Position numbers and translations under genes: made by a program. Of a stretch of 64,000 nucleotides of DNA, positions 1 through 10,959 are shown piece after piece. How positions within the stretch are numbered: position 1 is the first letter of the stretch; each line of letters starts with the position of its first letter. This stretch comes from Clavaria fumosa (lineage: Eukaryota; Basidiomycota; Agaricomycetes; Agaricales; Clavariaceae): NCBI GenBank assembly GCA_951802425.1, contig OX637799.1, positions 744,001-808,000 of the forward strand. Direction: 5' to 3'. Below the pieces are notes generated by a model. The model did no database searches, was not told where the DNA came from, and worked only from the letters and a program-made list of their open reading frames with translations.

Positions 1-600
1 CCCATTCGCTCTTGGACAGGTGAAAGTCTAGATACTTCTTCTCCTGAAGGTCAGGAACATCTTCACTGTCATCAGCAAGCTGGATGAAGCGGTTGACAGC
101 CTAGAGAAGTTTCAGCAATGAATAAGTTCCTGCATCGAGTACTGACCTTTTGGAGCATAAGCATTCGGTCCGGGAAGCTGAATAGAGAGGCCCAGCGTGT
201 CCTCACCCATTGAAGGAGTTCCAGTTTGGGAACGTTGACCTCAACACACGTTTGATGAAAGAATGCTCGGGCCTGTGGTGATTTGCGGATCTAGTCAAGG
301 CTTAATAAAAAGATAGCTACAAACATATGAAAATGCTACATGCCTGCTTAACGAGGGCAAGAGCTTTGCCCACAGTGTTGGCAACCTCAAATTCATCATC
401 ATCATCATCACCTTCATCACTGCCAATATCTCCATCGTCATCACCTTCAATGGCAGCGATCTCCGAGTCCAACTGGTCAAGGTCGATGTCTTCATCAATG
501 CAAGCATTCTTGAAGGCGGCTCGCACTTTCTTGATGACTTTACTGGTGGGTGTTGGAGCCACAGTCCACAGCAAGACGTTCGGGAAGATCTTCATCGTCT
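1..600 (-). pseudogene. hAT transposase, middle fragment
   Basis: Minus-strand coding of a hAT-family transposase (RNase H-like cut-and-paste enzyme). Reading down from about 600 there is an acidic Asp-rich stretch, then KALALVKQ, IRKSPQARAFF and WVRTRWASL, motifs I recognise from basidiomycete hAT proteins. Two introns fit the frame: 291-343 (53 nt, donor GC, acceptor AG) and a second one whose donor GTCAGT follows the codons MLQK. The fragment runs off the window at base 1, so the C-terminal dimerisation region is not seen. At its upstream side it is interrupted by the KDZ transposon at 623; the remaining 5' coding is at 12271-12570 and 16104-16228. Family assignment is from recalled motifs, not a search. 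Confidence 0.7.
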
Positions 601-626
601 GAGTCCACTAGAGGTGAGCAAATTAA

Positions 627-1910
627 TGCATCACATAAGCTAACTACCATAAATAGGTGATGCATCAACAAGGGTAATTAGCTTCTGTGCCTTCGTGCTT
701 GCCATGCCTTGCATCGTCATGCATTACCCCGTCCCAGCCGTCATGCATCACCCCCATCCCGCCATCATGCATCACCCCCATCCCGCCGTCATGCATCACC
801 CCATCCTGGGCCCTCACCCTCACCCCTGCCATCGCGCATTGTCCCGCTGTCATGCATCACCCCGTCCCAGCCATCGCTGCCGATCCCGCCGTGTCATGCA
901 TCACCCCCTCGTTGTCGCTGTTCCCACATTGTCCGTCATGCATTACCCCGCCATTCGGTAACCCGCCGCGTCATGCGTCACCCCCATCCCGCCGTCATGC
1001 ATCACCCCATCCTGGGCCCTCACCCTCACCCCTGCCATCGTGCATTGTCCCGCTGTCATGCATCACCCCGTCCCAGCCATCGCTGCCGATCCCGCCGCGT
1101 CATGCATCACCCCCTCGTTGTTGCTGTTCCCACATTGTCCGTCATGCATTACCCCGCCATTCGGTAACCCGCCGCGTCACGCCACACCTTGCATCGTCAT
1201 GCATCCCCTCAACACCACCTGCTCATCATCGTTATTCTGCACCCATCATGCATCACCCATCACTGCCGATCCCGCCGTGTCATGCATCACCCCCTTGTTG
1301 TCACTGTTCCCACGTTGTCCATCATGCATTACCCCGCCATTCGGTAACCCGCTGCATCACGCCACACCTTGCATCGTCATGCATCCCCTCGACACCACCC
1401 TGCTCATTGTCGTTATTCTGCACCCATCATGCATCACCCATCGCTGCCGATCCCGCCGTGTCATGCATCACCCCCTCGTTGTCGCTGTTCCCACGTTGTC
1501 TGTCATGCATTACCTCACCATTCGGTAACCCGCTGCGTCACGCCACACCTTGCATCGTCCCTGCTCATCATCGTTATTCTGCACCCATCATGCATCACCC
1601 ATCGCTGCCGATCCCGCCGCGTCATGCATCACCCCCTCATTGTCGCTGTTCCATGCCCATCTTGCATCACCCCGCTCGTTGTTGCTATTCTGTGCCCATC
1701 ATGCATGACCCATCACTGCCATTCCCTGCTGCTGTGCATCATGCATCACCCGTTGCCGCCATTCCCGCCACTGCAATCGCGCATTGCTCGTCCCAGCCGT
1801 TGCCGCCATCGTCGCCATCATCGCCATTCGTGCATCACACATGTATCGCTCGTACCCACTATTATACATGCCTGCTTGTCGTTGTTCCTCTGCCGCCATC
1901 ATGTATCATG
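627..1910 (+). repeat. KDZ left terminal inverted repeat and subterminal array
   Basis: The first part (627-760) is the single-copy end. It is followed by short units of the type GTCATGCATCACCCC and then a unit of roughly 180 bp repeated about five times; the core CATGCATCACC recurs near 888, 1095, 1271, 1453 and 1612. Long frames stay open here on both strands because of the repeat composition; I do not consider them genes. The core motif TGCATCAC equals the extreme terminus of the element. Confidence 0.85.
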
Positions 1911-2110
1911 TATCACCCACTCATTACTCTTTCCCCAGGTCTGGGGTCGCATCCACCCTTACAGTAATGCGTCCCGATGTAGCTCTTCCTGATGTAGCTC
2001 CTCCTGATGTAACACTACCTGAAATATACCAGTGTGATACTCTTCCCTGCGTGATACTCTTCCCCTCAATCATAATGTCACCTGTCTCATATATTCATTC
2101 ATGTCATTAA
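1911..2110. other. KDZ spacer, no gene
   Basis: About 200 bp between the left array and the transposase stop codon. It contains a short tandem GATGTAGCTCCTCCT-like repeat at about 1974-2013 and nothing else recognisable; it presumably holds the 3' end of the transposase transcript. Confidence 0.4.
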
Positions 2111-5100
2111 CTACAGTAGAAAAGATGCTGCAAGCGAGAGTTCTTCAATCGAATGAGAATCCAAATCCACAACAACATTTGCATCCCGGCAAACCTGCGA
2201 AATGACAAGAGCAGGAACATTACGCCAGAGCGTTTTGAAGTTGTCGTGGAGGTCTCTCTGAATGCGCGCCTGACGGAGACCATATGCCCGTATACCCTCA
2301 ACCCTATAATCGAGTAGCAGACGGCTACCGACCAGCTCACTGGTGGTCTGCTGCGCGGCATCCATATCGTGTTGGAAGAACACTGCACGTGCTTCCCAGA
2401 ACTCAACCTTCCACCGCAAGAAATGTAAAACCCATCTCATCTCCTCAAGAAGGAGTCGGACTTCTTCCTTCCAGCGGAACGCTCGGGCCCTTGCTTTGCA
2501 CCATTCAACACGTAGGGCTTGAACTCTGTTAGCAGCAATGGCAAGCGTAGGGGATCAAGACTTACAGTCATGGAGATTGTCCTCTTCACTCAACAAGTCC
2601 CCACCACCACGTCTCCAAATCCATGAGAGCGATCTTCGGCCCTCGGACTCACCATCCTCTCCCACAGTCATGCTGCGAACATCCTCATCTCGTAATTCCA
2701 GCAACGAAGCCTTCCAAGCATCCCCCTGATTCAGTTGTGTGGTGAGTGATAACAATGCATCATACGCTGCACGATATTGGGCAACGCTAGCATCGATGTG
2801 TCGCTGGGCCCGGGAAATGGTCGCATTAGCCTGTGTATTGGCTTGCTGTCCCGAGGCAAATCGGTCCTTGTATTTGTACAAGTAGGAGCGTAGTTGTAAG
2901 TTACGTCGAAGGTCGTGGAGAGCATCATTTGCTTGTGCATGGCGAAGTTTCCATTCGTATAAATAAAGACAAGGACTGCACGGAATCTTGCCAGAGATTG
3001 CTGATGGGAGCCATAGAGATGTATTTTGTGGTTGATCTTCGCCGAGACAATTGGAATCAATTTGCAGCATTGACAGGCCAGGAATGTAGAGCTTCTGGAT
3101 TGTACACCAGTTGTCGATCTTGCGCTGAAGTGTGTTTTTACGTTCTTGGATCTTTGTAAGCTGCGTATCAGTGGCGTGTTGACCCAGTGCCGATAGATCA
3201 CTCCGTAAACGCCGTCTGGAGCAGCGACGAGGAGTGAAGCGATGGGTCATGCATGATGGGTGCAGCGAGCGGGGTGACGATGACGAGCAGGGTGATGACG
3301 ACGAGCAGGGTGATGCATAATGGGCGCAGAATGGCGAGGTGACAACGATGAGCGGGGTTATGCATGATGGGTGCGGAACAGCGATGATGAGTGGGGTGAT
3401 GGGGTGACGATGATGAGCGGGGTGATGCAAGATGGGCGTGGAATGGCGACGATGACCAGGGTGACGATGATGCATGACGCGGTGGGATCGGAGCATCAGG
3501 AATGGCGGCAAGTGGATAAAGCATGGCGGGACACGGCAGGTCACCAAATGGCGGGGTAATGCATGACGGACAATGTGGGAACAGCGACAACAAGGGGGTG
3601 ATATGACGCGGCGGGATCGGCAGCGATGGGTGATGCATGACGGGTGCAGAATAACGACAATGGGGTGATGGGGTGACGATGACAGGCAGGTTGACGACGA
3701 TGAGCAGGGTGATGGATGACGGGGTGATGACGGCGAGTGGGGTGATGCATGGGGTGCAGAATAGCGAGGACGAGCAGGGTGATGCATGATGGGCGAAGAA
3801 TAGCAATGGTGAGTTGGGTGATGCATGGTGGGCACGGAATAAATAAATACATACTGTTGATCCTCTAACTCTAATCCTACTGAGATAAGAACACTGGGAG
3901 AAATTGTCTCATTGAGTGCGGATATGTGACCTTGCTGGATCTCCAAGGCCTCCTGTTGCAGTAGATTAAGCTTTACAGACACCAATCCCACAGCTGCAAG
4001 CCGAGAATCAATTAAACCCCTCATCAAAACGGATAGACTTACTTGGGCCTCGAAACTCGAAGGGATTCGGATTCGACCTGTCCCGTTCCCATGCCTCAAC
4101 GGAGTCCTTCCATTTTGTCACCGAGTCTGAGAGCGACTCTGTCAGCTCCTGAAGAGCATGCATGTGTTCATTCCGTTCAGGCACGGCCGCCTGAATTCTG
4201 CAGAGTAATAAAACACCTGTGGATACGTTCAAATACTGCGAGGGCAGGAAAACATGTAGATGTACCTAAGCCACAAATCTTCTTCCAGTTCATGTCGCCG
4301 AAGTGATCATCCAATGTATCCCGTTGGGAACCCGGACCCATTTCCTTAGTGCTCGAACTCAGAGAATTGGTGTTCGACCACCCGCGTTCTGGAGCTTCAC
4401 CATCGGTCCGGCCGACGAGGGGAGTAAGATTAAAAGAGTACAAAGAGTGACAAGCCAAGCGGTGAGCAGGAAGATGGAATTTGGGGACAAGAAATTTGAT
4501 TTCAACTGAACTGTGGTCGATGTGATAATCAAGAGGGAATTTGAGCATGCGGTTCCAGAATTTCTGGCTCCATTGACAAGCAATGTCATATGAGACCGTG
4601 ATCTTCGTAAACTCAGTATTGTTTCCATGTAGGCTGCTGAAGAAGATGTAATCCATGTTGATATATCTGGTGAACAATTGAGAGGCGTCATGGGATTCTA
4701 TGACAAGGAGGACTTACCGTTCACCTTTCTGAAGATCACCCACTCCATTCGGGCGCTTCATGTCATGCTGGATACAATCAACAGTTCCTGCACCAGTACT
4801 ATCCAGAAAACGTGTGTCCTTGGAATTTGCCCTTGCCATTGCATCGTAATTCGAACAGGTGGTTCGTTCCTGCGGTTGGTTTCCATGCTCCTCCAGAAAA
4901 GCCTTGTATTTCTTTTCCTCGACGAAATATGACCATCCTTTGCTCAATGATGGGTCCACCTTCTCGCTGGACACCTTTTTGCGCTTCAACTTGAAGTTGG
5001 CATCAAGGCCGACAAACAATGAGTAGAGCCAGCGCTGGCATTCCGGGGCATTCTTCCATCCTTCTGGGAGATTCTTCCCGGGCTGAGGACAGGCGGGGCA

Positions 5101-6229
5101 GAGCACTGCACACTCGCCTTCAGCAGTCGCACTAACTCCAGCATGATCGTGACCACGACCTGCTCGCTTGAGCATTTTGAGATGACGCCACTCCCGGACC
5201 ATTCGAAGGAAAGGTCTGTATAGGTCCTGAAAATGATGTAGGAACCGCAATATGCTATTCAGAGTGACACTTACCAAAGGCGGTAAGCCAACATTATTTG
5301 TTAGCCGGGCTAAAGTGCTGTAAAATTCAAAAGCAGAGACTTTGGACTCGAAGGAAAGGATCTGGAATTGATGGAGAACTTGGAAGGTGGCGGCAGATCT
5401 CGGGGATTTCGTTGTGGAAGGGAAGAGGCGACTCCGGAGTAGCTGTGCTATAATTCCCGGTGCAGTTTCGCATGCGCAGAAATCCAAGGCAACTACATGT
5501 ACACCATTTGAATGGATGACATCGAATTCATTGCCTATTGCGGGTTGAGGGTTGAGGCAATGCGTGCTCGTTCCGTGGCCAAGTTGTATTCGAAGACCAA
5601 GATTCTTGAGAGTTGCATGTTCGAAAAAGAAGCCATTCCATTTCTAGTGGTGATGCATCCTCAGACAACTGACCAGATTCAACCAGATCAATAAACTCAC
5701 GGTGATGAGATGGAATGGACAGCGCTTGTGATTCAACACAAGACAAGGTGCACAAAATAACTCATTGCTGAAGCAGTCAGTGCAACGATAGTCTGCTTTG
5801 CGAATACGGCACTGGATACAAACTTCCTGTGACATTGCGCCGGCATGGCCTTCTAACATGATAATTTCTGCAAGATACTTGTCACGCTCGCTTATCCACG
5901 ATGCAAGCAATTCATCCTAGCTTTGCTTCAGCCATTAGAAATTCATCGATTGGATGTGCACTCACTGAATAAGTTTGACGTCGACCGGCATGGGACAGAG
6001 AAGGAAGGTCATCATCAAGAATACCAAGGCCAAATTCCGAGTTGTCAACGTTGCCAATTGAGAGTTGAAGAGAACTGTCATCGGACGGAGTAATGAGATT
6101 GTTCAGCTTAACAAAACTGTTGCGAACAGATATTCTGCCAGAATTTGATGTGAATGCCATGTGACGAACTCGACTGGAGTTCGCAGTACTGGGGACATGA
6201 TAGAACTTGACTTGTTTCCTACGGTTCAT
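2111..6229 (-). CDS. KDZ transposase with CxC2 cysteine cluster
   Basis: Nine exons: 6229-5966, 5916-5701, 5643-5275, 5226-4718, 4666-4266, 4216-4043, 3993-3855, 3215-2566 and 2517-2111. They total 3129 nt, 1042 codons plus stop, with all junction phases consistent and GT..AG introns of 47-57 nt except one of 639 nt. The start is the ATG opening MNRRKQVKFY. About residues 95-130 carry the CxC2 zinc cluster (CIQCRIRKADYRC, then CTDC and FCAPC). The KDZ core follows: DANFKLKRK with DPSLSKGWSYF (about residue 340), then YDIACQW, VPKFHLPAH and GEAPERGWSNTN, the RNase H-like transposase body. The C-terminal third is helical (SWIWRR, WCKARARAF). It is expected to bind the element ends and catalyse excision and insertion. 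No internal stop was found. Family call is from motif recall and is strong; exact intron borders are by eye. Confidence 0.88.
3216..3854 (-). repeat. Satellite-filled intron of the KDZ transposase
   Basis: A 639-nt intron (donor GTATGT at 3854, acceptor CTGCTCCAG at 3216) filled with the same TGCATCACCC-type tandem repeat that makes up the element ends. Splicing joins GAGGATCAACA to ACGGCGTTTACGG and restores the expected EDQQRRLRSDL. The length is a multiple of three and the transposase frame has no stop through it, so an unspliced message would still encode a long protein. Confidence 0.8.
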
Positions 6230-6306
6230 TGGCAAGGGTGGAAGGCAGTCAAGACACGTGAAACTAGTCAAAGTGGCAAACAACCATGAACTGCGCTACG
6301 TCTACG

Positions 6307-6987
6307 CTAGAGCTTCGGTATCTCGAGACTACGTGCTTGGATAGATGCTACATAGTCCTGGCATCTACGAGTGGTGCTCAGTAGATAGAGTTCATCCTGA
6401 AGGTGCTTGACTGTGCGGGCTATCCACTGCAAATGAACGAAATCCATTCCAGCATCGTATTCGACATCAGCCTGCCCAACCTTCTTCCATAGCTCATTCC
6501 ATCTCCTCAACGCAGATCTCATTTCCTGATTTATATCCTGTTGTAGATGGGATAAATTCCCATGCATGAAACGAGTGATGCGGAAATCTTGAGAGTCCTG
6601 CTCGAGTCGCAAATAACAGGCGTGCAGTACGTCTTCAGAGAGATTCTCCTGGGATGACAGCTTGAGCAAAACATCGCAGTCGAAGGGAGTCGATACAACG
6701 AGCTTTGGGTTGTGGAAGACGGCGCAAATCATTGGGGAGATAGGAACCGGCTCCCGGGCAAGATTGGTGATGGCTGGCGATGTGAAAGGAAATACAGCTG
6801 AGCCACGGCGACCATTTTTCCGCTTGTATGCAGCATGATTTTGAGCGGACCGTGTAGCTTTGCCACTGGGGATTATCAGTTGCAATATAAGGAAAATCAG
6901 ATTTGCTCACCGTTCTGACTGTGCATAGCATGCTCTGCTAGCTTGCCTGGCAGCATGGCGCTGAGCATCGTCTTGGTATTTGCGCAT
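6307..6987 (-). CDS. KDZ-associated 211-aa protein with basic N-terminus
   Basis: Two exons, 6987-6911 and 6865-6307, joined over a 45-nt GT..AG intron (6866-6910); 636 nt, 211 aa. The N-terminus is Arg/Lys/Ala-rich (RKYQDDAQRHAARQASR and AAYKRKNGRR), resembling short basic-region proteins that I recall beside KDZ transposases in agaricomycetes. The rest is predicted helical with Trp-rich segments (RRWNELWKKV, FVHLQWIARTV) and no motif that I can name. The stop lies 78 bp upstream of the transposase ATG on the same strand, so the two could share a transcript or be separate short units. Function unknown; DNA binding by the basic N-terminus is an inference. Confidence 0.7.
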
Positions 6988-7482
6988 GTCGAAAGATGGT
7001 CTGAGTCTGTGATTACAGCCTCAGAACATTACATTGCTGACCACCTTCCAGTATATCATATTCTACATAGACAAATGACATGAACATGGTGAGCATATCA
7101 GACTTGACTCCTCTATATTTTTTTCAGAATTTCTGAGCTTTACCCTGAGCTGCCCGGACTCGTATTCTGTCAGTAGGACCGATGTTGTGGCTGTGCTTGG
7201 TGTCCAGCCGCCGCAGCCTTACCTGCAAATACCATTGCTCATGGGTCAATTGCAACATACTGCAGTCAGGTAACATCAGCATTTTAGAGGCAACAATTAT
7301 TTAGAGAGACAACAATTATTTCGCAATTTTTTGGGTCTCATTGTTGGCTGTTACCACTTATTTTCTGTCCTAGGTACTTTTACCGACTTGGTGTTACAGC
7401 CACCGAGTCACTCACTTCTCAATTTCACTCACTTCTCAGTTTCAGGAGGCCGTGCAGATTGTGTATTCAGGTTAAACAAAAA
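6988..7482. other. Intergenic stretch inside KDZ element
   Basis: About 500 bp between the 211-aa gene and the viroplasmin-domain gene. I see no convincing exon. There is a short repeat of ACAATTATTT at about 7292-7320. It could hold the promoter of the 211-aa gene. Confidence 0.35.
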
Positions 7483-7986
7483 TCACAGCACACTAATCAC
7501 TACTCCACCACTTTCTTCAGCAGCTGCGAAAGCCGCCTCAGCTGCTGCTTTGCTTGGGTGACGCTGGAAGCAAGCACCGCTCACGCCGCTGACAAGGGGT
7601 GAGACGAGATGCCTTGGGGGCAACATTTAGATCGTGCTTAGATCATGCTTACAAGTTGGAATACGACGTACCAGCCTTGAAATACACCAACCTGACGACC
7701 TTTTGAGACAACATACCATCTCTCAGAGGCCTTGGCCATTGAGACACTCGTTTCTTTGGGAAAAATCTTGCATGTACAAGATGCGCAATGTTTTACTCTG
7801 GGTTCTTGGAGCGTCTGGGCGGTTTCCAGAGTCTTTTTGCTGTCATCGATAGCGAGTTCAAGGTCTGGAAATGGAAGGAAATAATAAGGAGATAGTGGGA
7901 CAGAGGTAATGATACTTACTTGCCACTCGGGACAGTAACGCTTGCACGGCATCGACCGTAGAGGCAGAGGATTGCATCATCTGCAT
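7483..7986 (-). CDS. Viroplasmin / RNase H1 N-terminal domain protein
   Basis: Three exons: 7986-7920, 7864-7672 and 7612-7483, with introns of 55 and 59 nt; 390 nt, 129 aa. An in-frame TAA directly precedes the ATG at 7986. After a short helical N-terminus there is a CASCTCKIFP segment and then RWYVVSKGRQVGVFQGW joined by splicing to HLVSPLVSGVSGACFQRHPS and an Ala-rich tail (KAAAEAAFAA). This is the pattern of the caulimovirus viroplasmin / RNase HI N-terminal fold, which in known members binds RNA:DNA hybrids or dsRNA. Only the N-terminal fold is present; no RNase H catalytic domain follows. It sits in the KDZ element, divergent from the gene at 8628. A role in transposition is not shown; it may be passenger DNA. 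Confidence 0.78.
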
Positions 7987-8059
7987 TTACAGTGCAATTG
8001 TGGTTAGAGGGGGGTGGATGAAGTAAAGGTTCTCTTGGACACGCCATGAAAGTAAAGAC

Positions 8060-8400
8060 ATAATAGGTTGGAAGCTAAAACGTCGAAGAATTCCGAAAAT
8101 GGTCAAATGGAAGAAACAGTGGCGGCAAGCGAAGGACAAACCGAAGGAATACTGGCCTCGTGACACTGAAGTAGCATAATTCTCATCTTCATCTTGGCTC
8201 GTTTCGGGTACAGCGTATTTCGAAATTGAGCTGCACTGACGATGGTAGTGATGGACCGTGGTGCAAATCACTAATTGACCACAGGAAGCTAAAATGTTGA
8301 AGAGTCTGAAAAAGGTCGGATGGAAGATAAAGTGGCGGCAAGCTCGTTTTGGGTACGGCGTATTCGAAATTGAGCTGCGCCGACGACGGTAGTGATGCAT
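8060..8400. repeat. Direct repeats between divergent KDZ genes
   Basis: Two diverged direct repeats. GAAGCTAAAACGTCGAAGA (near 8071) recurs as GAAGCTAAAATGTTGAAGA (near 8285), and a segment starting CTCGTTTCGGGTAC (about 8196) recurs at about 8344 with the tail GGTAGTGATG. They lie in the 640-bp region separating the minus-strand viroplasmin gene from the plus-strand gene at 8628, a natural place for a shared control region. A GTGATGCA motif, the element's terminal sequence, occurs at about 8391. Confidence 0.55.
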
Positions 8401-8627
8401 GATGACGGCGAATCATGACAGTGAATCGGCAACGCAGAATTGAGGCGATCTGGCGGTTCCCAACGGGTCTGTAATGCATCATTTACCAAGGGACCGCGGT
8501 GCAAATTGTTTATTGTGGAGGATCGCCGTTGAGCATCATTGAGGGTTATATACATAGAGCATCAGCCTAAAACTCACCATGTCAAATACGGGTTCAACTG
8601 TTGACTGCGTCATTGGCAACGTTTGCA

Positions 8628-10941
8628 ATGCCTGGAAAGCCATGGACAACCGATGAGCAAGCGAAGTTCCTTGCCGACTATTTGCCACAATACCTCGAGA
8701 CGTAAGCTAGCGGATCGCTGTCGACTGTATTTTGGCCGCTCCTATATCGAGAATGGTTTCAAGTGTATCCAGAGAAAACCGCAGCGTTTCCAGGATGCGA
8801 GGAGTTGACAGAAGCTCAAGAGGGGCAGTTGAAGGTCAGATTGGACGAACGGCGCAAGGTGAGTGGAACAATGCATCATCATATATCACGAGAGTCAGTC
8901 GCACATTTTGTAGATGTTGCGTACATGGTTCCGGTGGAGAGGGAAAAGAATGGTGCGCAAAAAAACCGGATCTGTCTTTGCAGCATCGATACCGAAAACA
9001 CGCCAATTACAAGATACCGAGGTGTACTCCAAGCTGTTCTATGAGAGTAAGTTAAAGCAGATTGTTGAGGAAGAGATCACGGGAAGGTCGCTTACTCGAA
9101 CTGAAAAATTGGCTAAAATTGTAGAAGTAACAAAGAGGCAGTGGGCTGGAGAGCCTGATGAGGTGAAAATGGAAGTGAGGGCAAAGAAGGAGGAAATGCA
9201 GCGGGAACGCCAACCAGACCCCGACACCCCGCCTTCGGCTAAACAATACCAAGCTGCGATTGACGACCTAGGCTATGTCGCCAGCGCTTTTCTCAGCCAT
9301 CTCAAACAGGCGACAAATTGGTCAGGATTCTTGGTAGTCGGTGGGCCTAAACCGGACCTTGGGGGAGACATCGCCCTCGCCTCGTACGTACCAGCCTAAA
9401 TCGAATGTCTAGTCGCCATCTTAATGTTTTTTCAGGTTCTTCTCAGACAACGACAGCAGTCAAACGTTCCAGACATTTCACCCTCAGTTTCAGAGTGGTG
9501 TGGTCGTACCGTTCGGCGATTATCTGAAAACGATCTATGGTGATATTTCCACTGATTTAAATTTATTACAATTACACTTACGTTGAGGACTTCAGCTTCG
9601 AGCAGTGTTGCCCAATCGTCTCAAGCAGTCAACTCAAATCCACATTCATCATCGCATGGTACCATGCCTGTGGCCGGTAGCACATCTTTGAATGGCATTG
9701 TGGCTCGTTCTCTGCCCGTTAACCTTGATCCGCCGCACAACCCTGATCCACCGCCCAATACCATGCCTGTGGCCGGTAACGCACCTTTGAACGGCGTTGT
9801 GGCTCGTTCTCTGCCCGTCAACCCTCATCCGCCACTCAATACCATGCCTGTGGCCAGGAGCGCGCCTTTGAATGGCGTCGTGGCTCGTTCTCTGCTCGTA
9901 AACCCTGATCCACCGCCCAATACCATGCCTGTGGCCTGTAGCGCACCTTTGAACAGTGTCGTGGCTCGTTCTCTGCCCGTCAACCCTGATCTGCCGCTCA
10001 AGATCGCTCCATCACACTTCTTGACTCTCAACACGACGAGTGGAGATCCATCATCCACCCTACTGCTTCCCACCCTCCCTGACGCAGCGGGTGTGGAGCC
10101 GCCGACTGTACCTTCGCCGCCTTTGGATAAGGATCTAGATCCTGATTGGATGTCGCAACTTCCCAATAATTCACTCAGTACTTTTGACATGTCTTCTTGC
10201 GCACTCTTTGGTGATGCATCCATATACATGTATCCTGATAATGCTACGCCAACGTCTAGTGGTGATGGATTGTCTATCTCAGCATCGTCCATCTTCCCTG
10301 CTCACCTGGCCAGCGGTCATGCATCACTTATCTCGATGTCATCCATCTTCCCTGCTGACCAGGCTGGCAGCCATGCATCGTCTATCTCGGCATCACCCAT
10401 CTTCCCTGATGACCAGGGTGGCGGTCATGCATCGTCTATCTCAGCATCGTCGATCTTCCCAGCTGGCCCTGCTGGCGGTTATTCATCACCTTTCACCGCA
10501 TCGCCTTTCACTTTCACAGCTTCGCATGCATGCCCACCTGTGCACGCAGACAGTGGCCGCATCACATTGCCTACAACTCTCAGTGATGCCACTACACCTG
10601 TGCCCGCACCCATTCTCCTTCCGATCGGCTCTGAAAACTCTTTGCGTCGTTCTACACGTCCTATCGTACTTACAGAAAAGGTCAAAAAGCACAAATCGAC
10701 TGCCGGAACTGGAAAAGAGAATAAGGCACCGGGAGATGGACGGAAGAGAGGGGTGGAGAGTCAAGAATGTCAGGATGCCATCCAGGATGCGGATCGTGGT
10801 CAAGGCCGAGGTGGTCGGGGCGGAGGCAGTCGAAGCCAAGGTAGTCGAGGACGAGGAGGAAATTCAAAAACTGCAAAGCGAGTACGCAGAGAGTCTCCAG
10901 GGCTTGGCACCGTTAGCGCAGCCATCCCGGAGTGTGGTTGA
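8628..10941 (+). pseudogene. KDZ cargo gene, 716-codon protein with one nonsense codon
   Basis: Four exons (8628-8858, 8914-9383, 9436-9539, 9596-10941) with introns of 55, 52 and 56 nt give 2151 nt, exactly 717 codons, consistent in phase. Codon 26 is TAA (8703-8705), breaking an otherwise good frame between MPGKPWTTDEQAKFL and GSLSTVFWPLLYREWF. The N-terminal half matches a family of uncharacterised agaricomycete proteins that I recall by the starting PWTT-E-Q-FL, the Trp-rich helix RTWFRWR and a charged HMG-box-like segment near WAGEPDEVKMEVRAKKEEM. The C-terminal half is low complexity: four repeats of TMPVAGNAPLNGVVARSLPV, then repeats of SISASSIFPADQ, and an RG-rich tail. Nuclear and DNA-associated is a guess. 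Read-through or a downstream start could still give a product; I call it a damaged gene. Confidence 0.65.
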
Positions 10942-10959
10942 CATTTCTTGCTAGTCGTA

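Noticed and set aside
687..1967. A 426-codon open frame rich in His, Pro and Ser (and matching frames at 11012-12184)
   Set aside because: It lies wholly in the KDZ end array; several frames on both strands are open at once and the repeat unit explains them.
9660..10010. Regular repeats that could suggest a CRISPR array
   Set aside because: Units lie in frame within an exon and encode repeated TMPVAG...ARSLPVN; there are no spacers, and the organism is a eukaryote.
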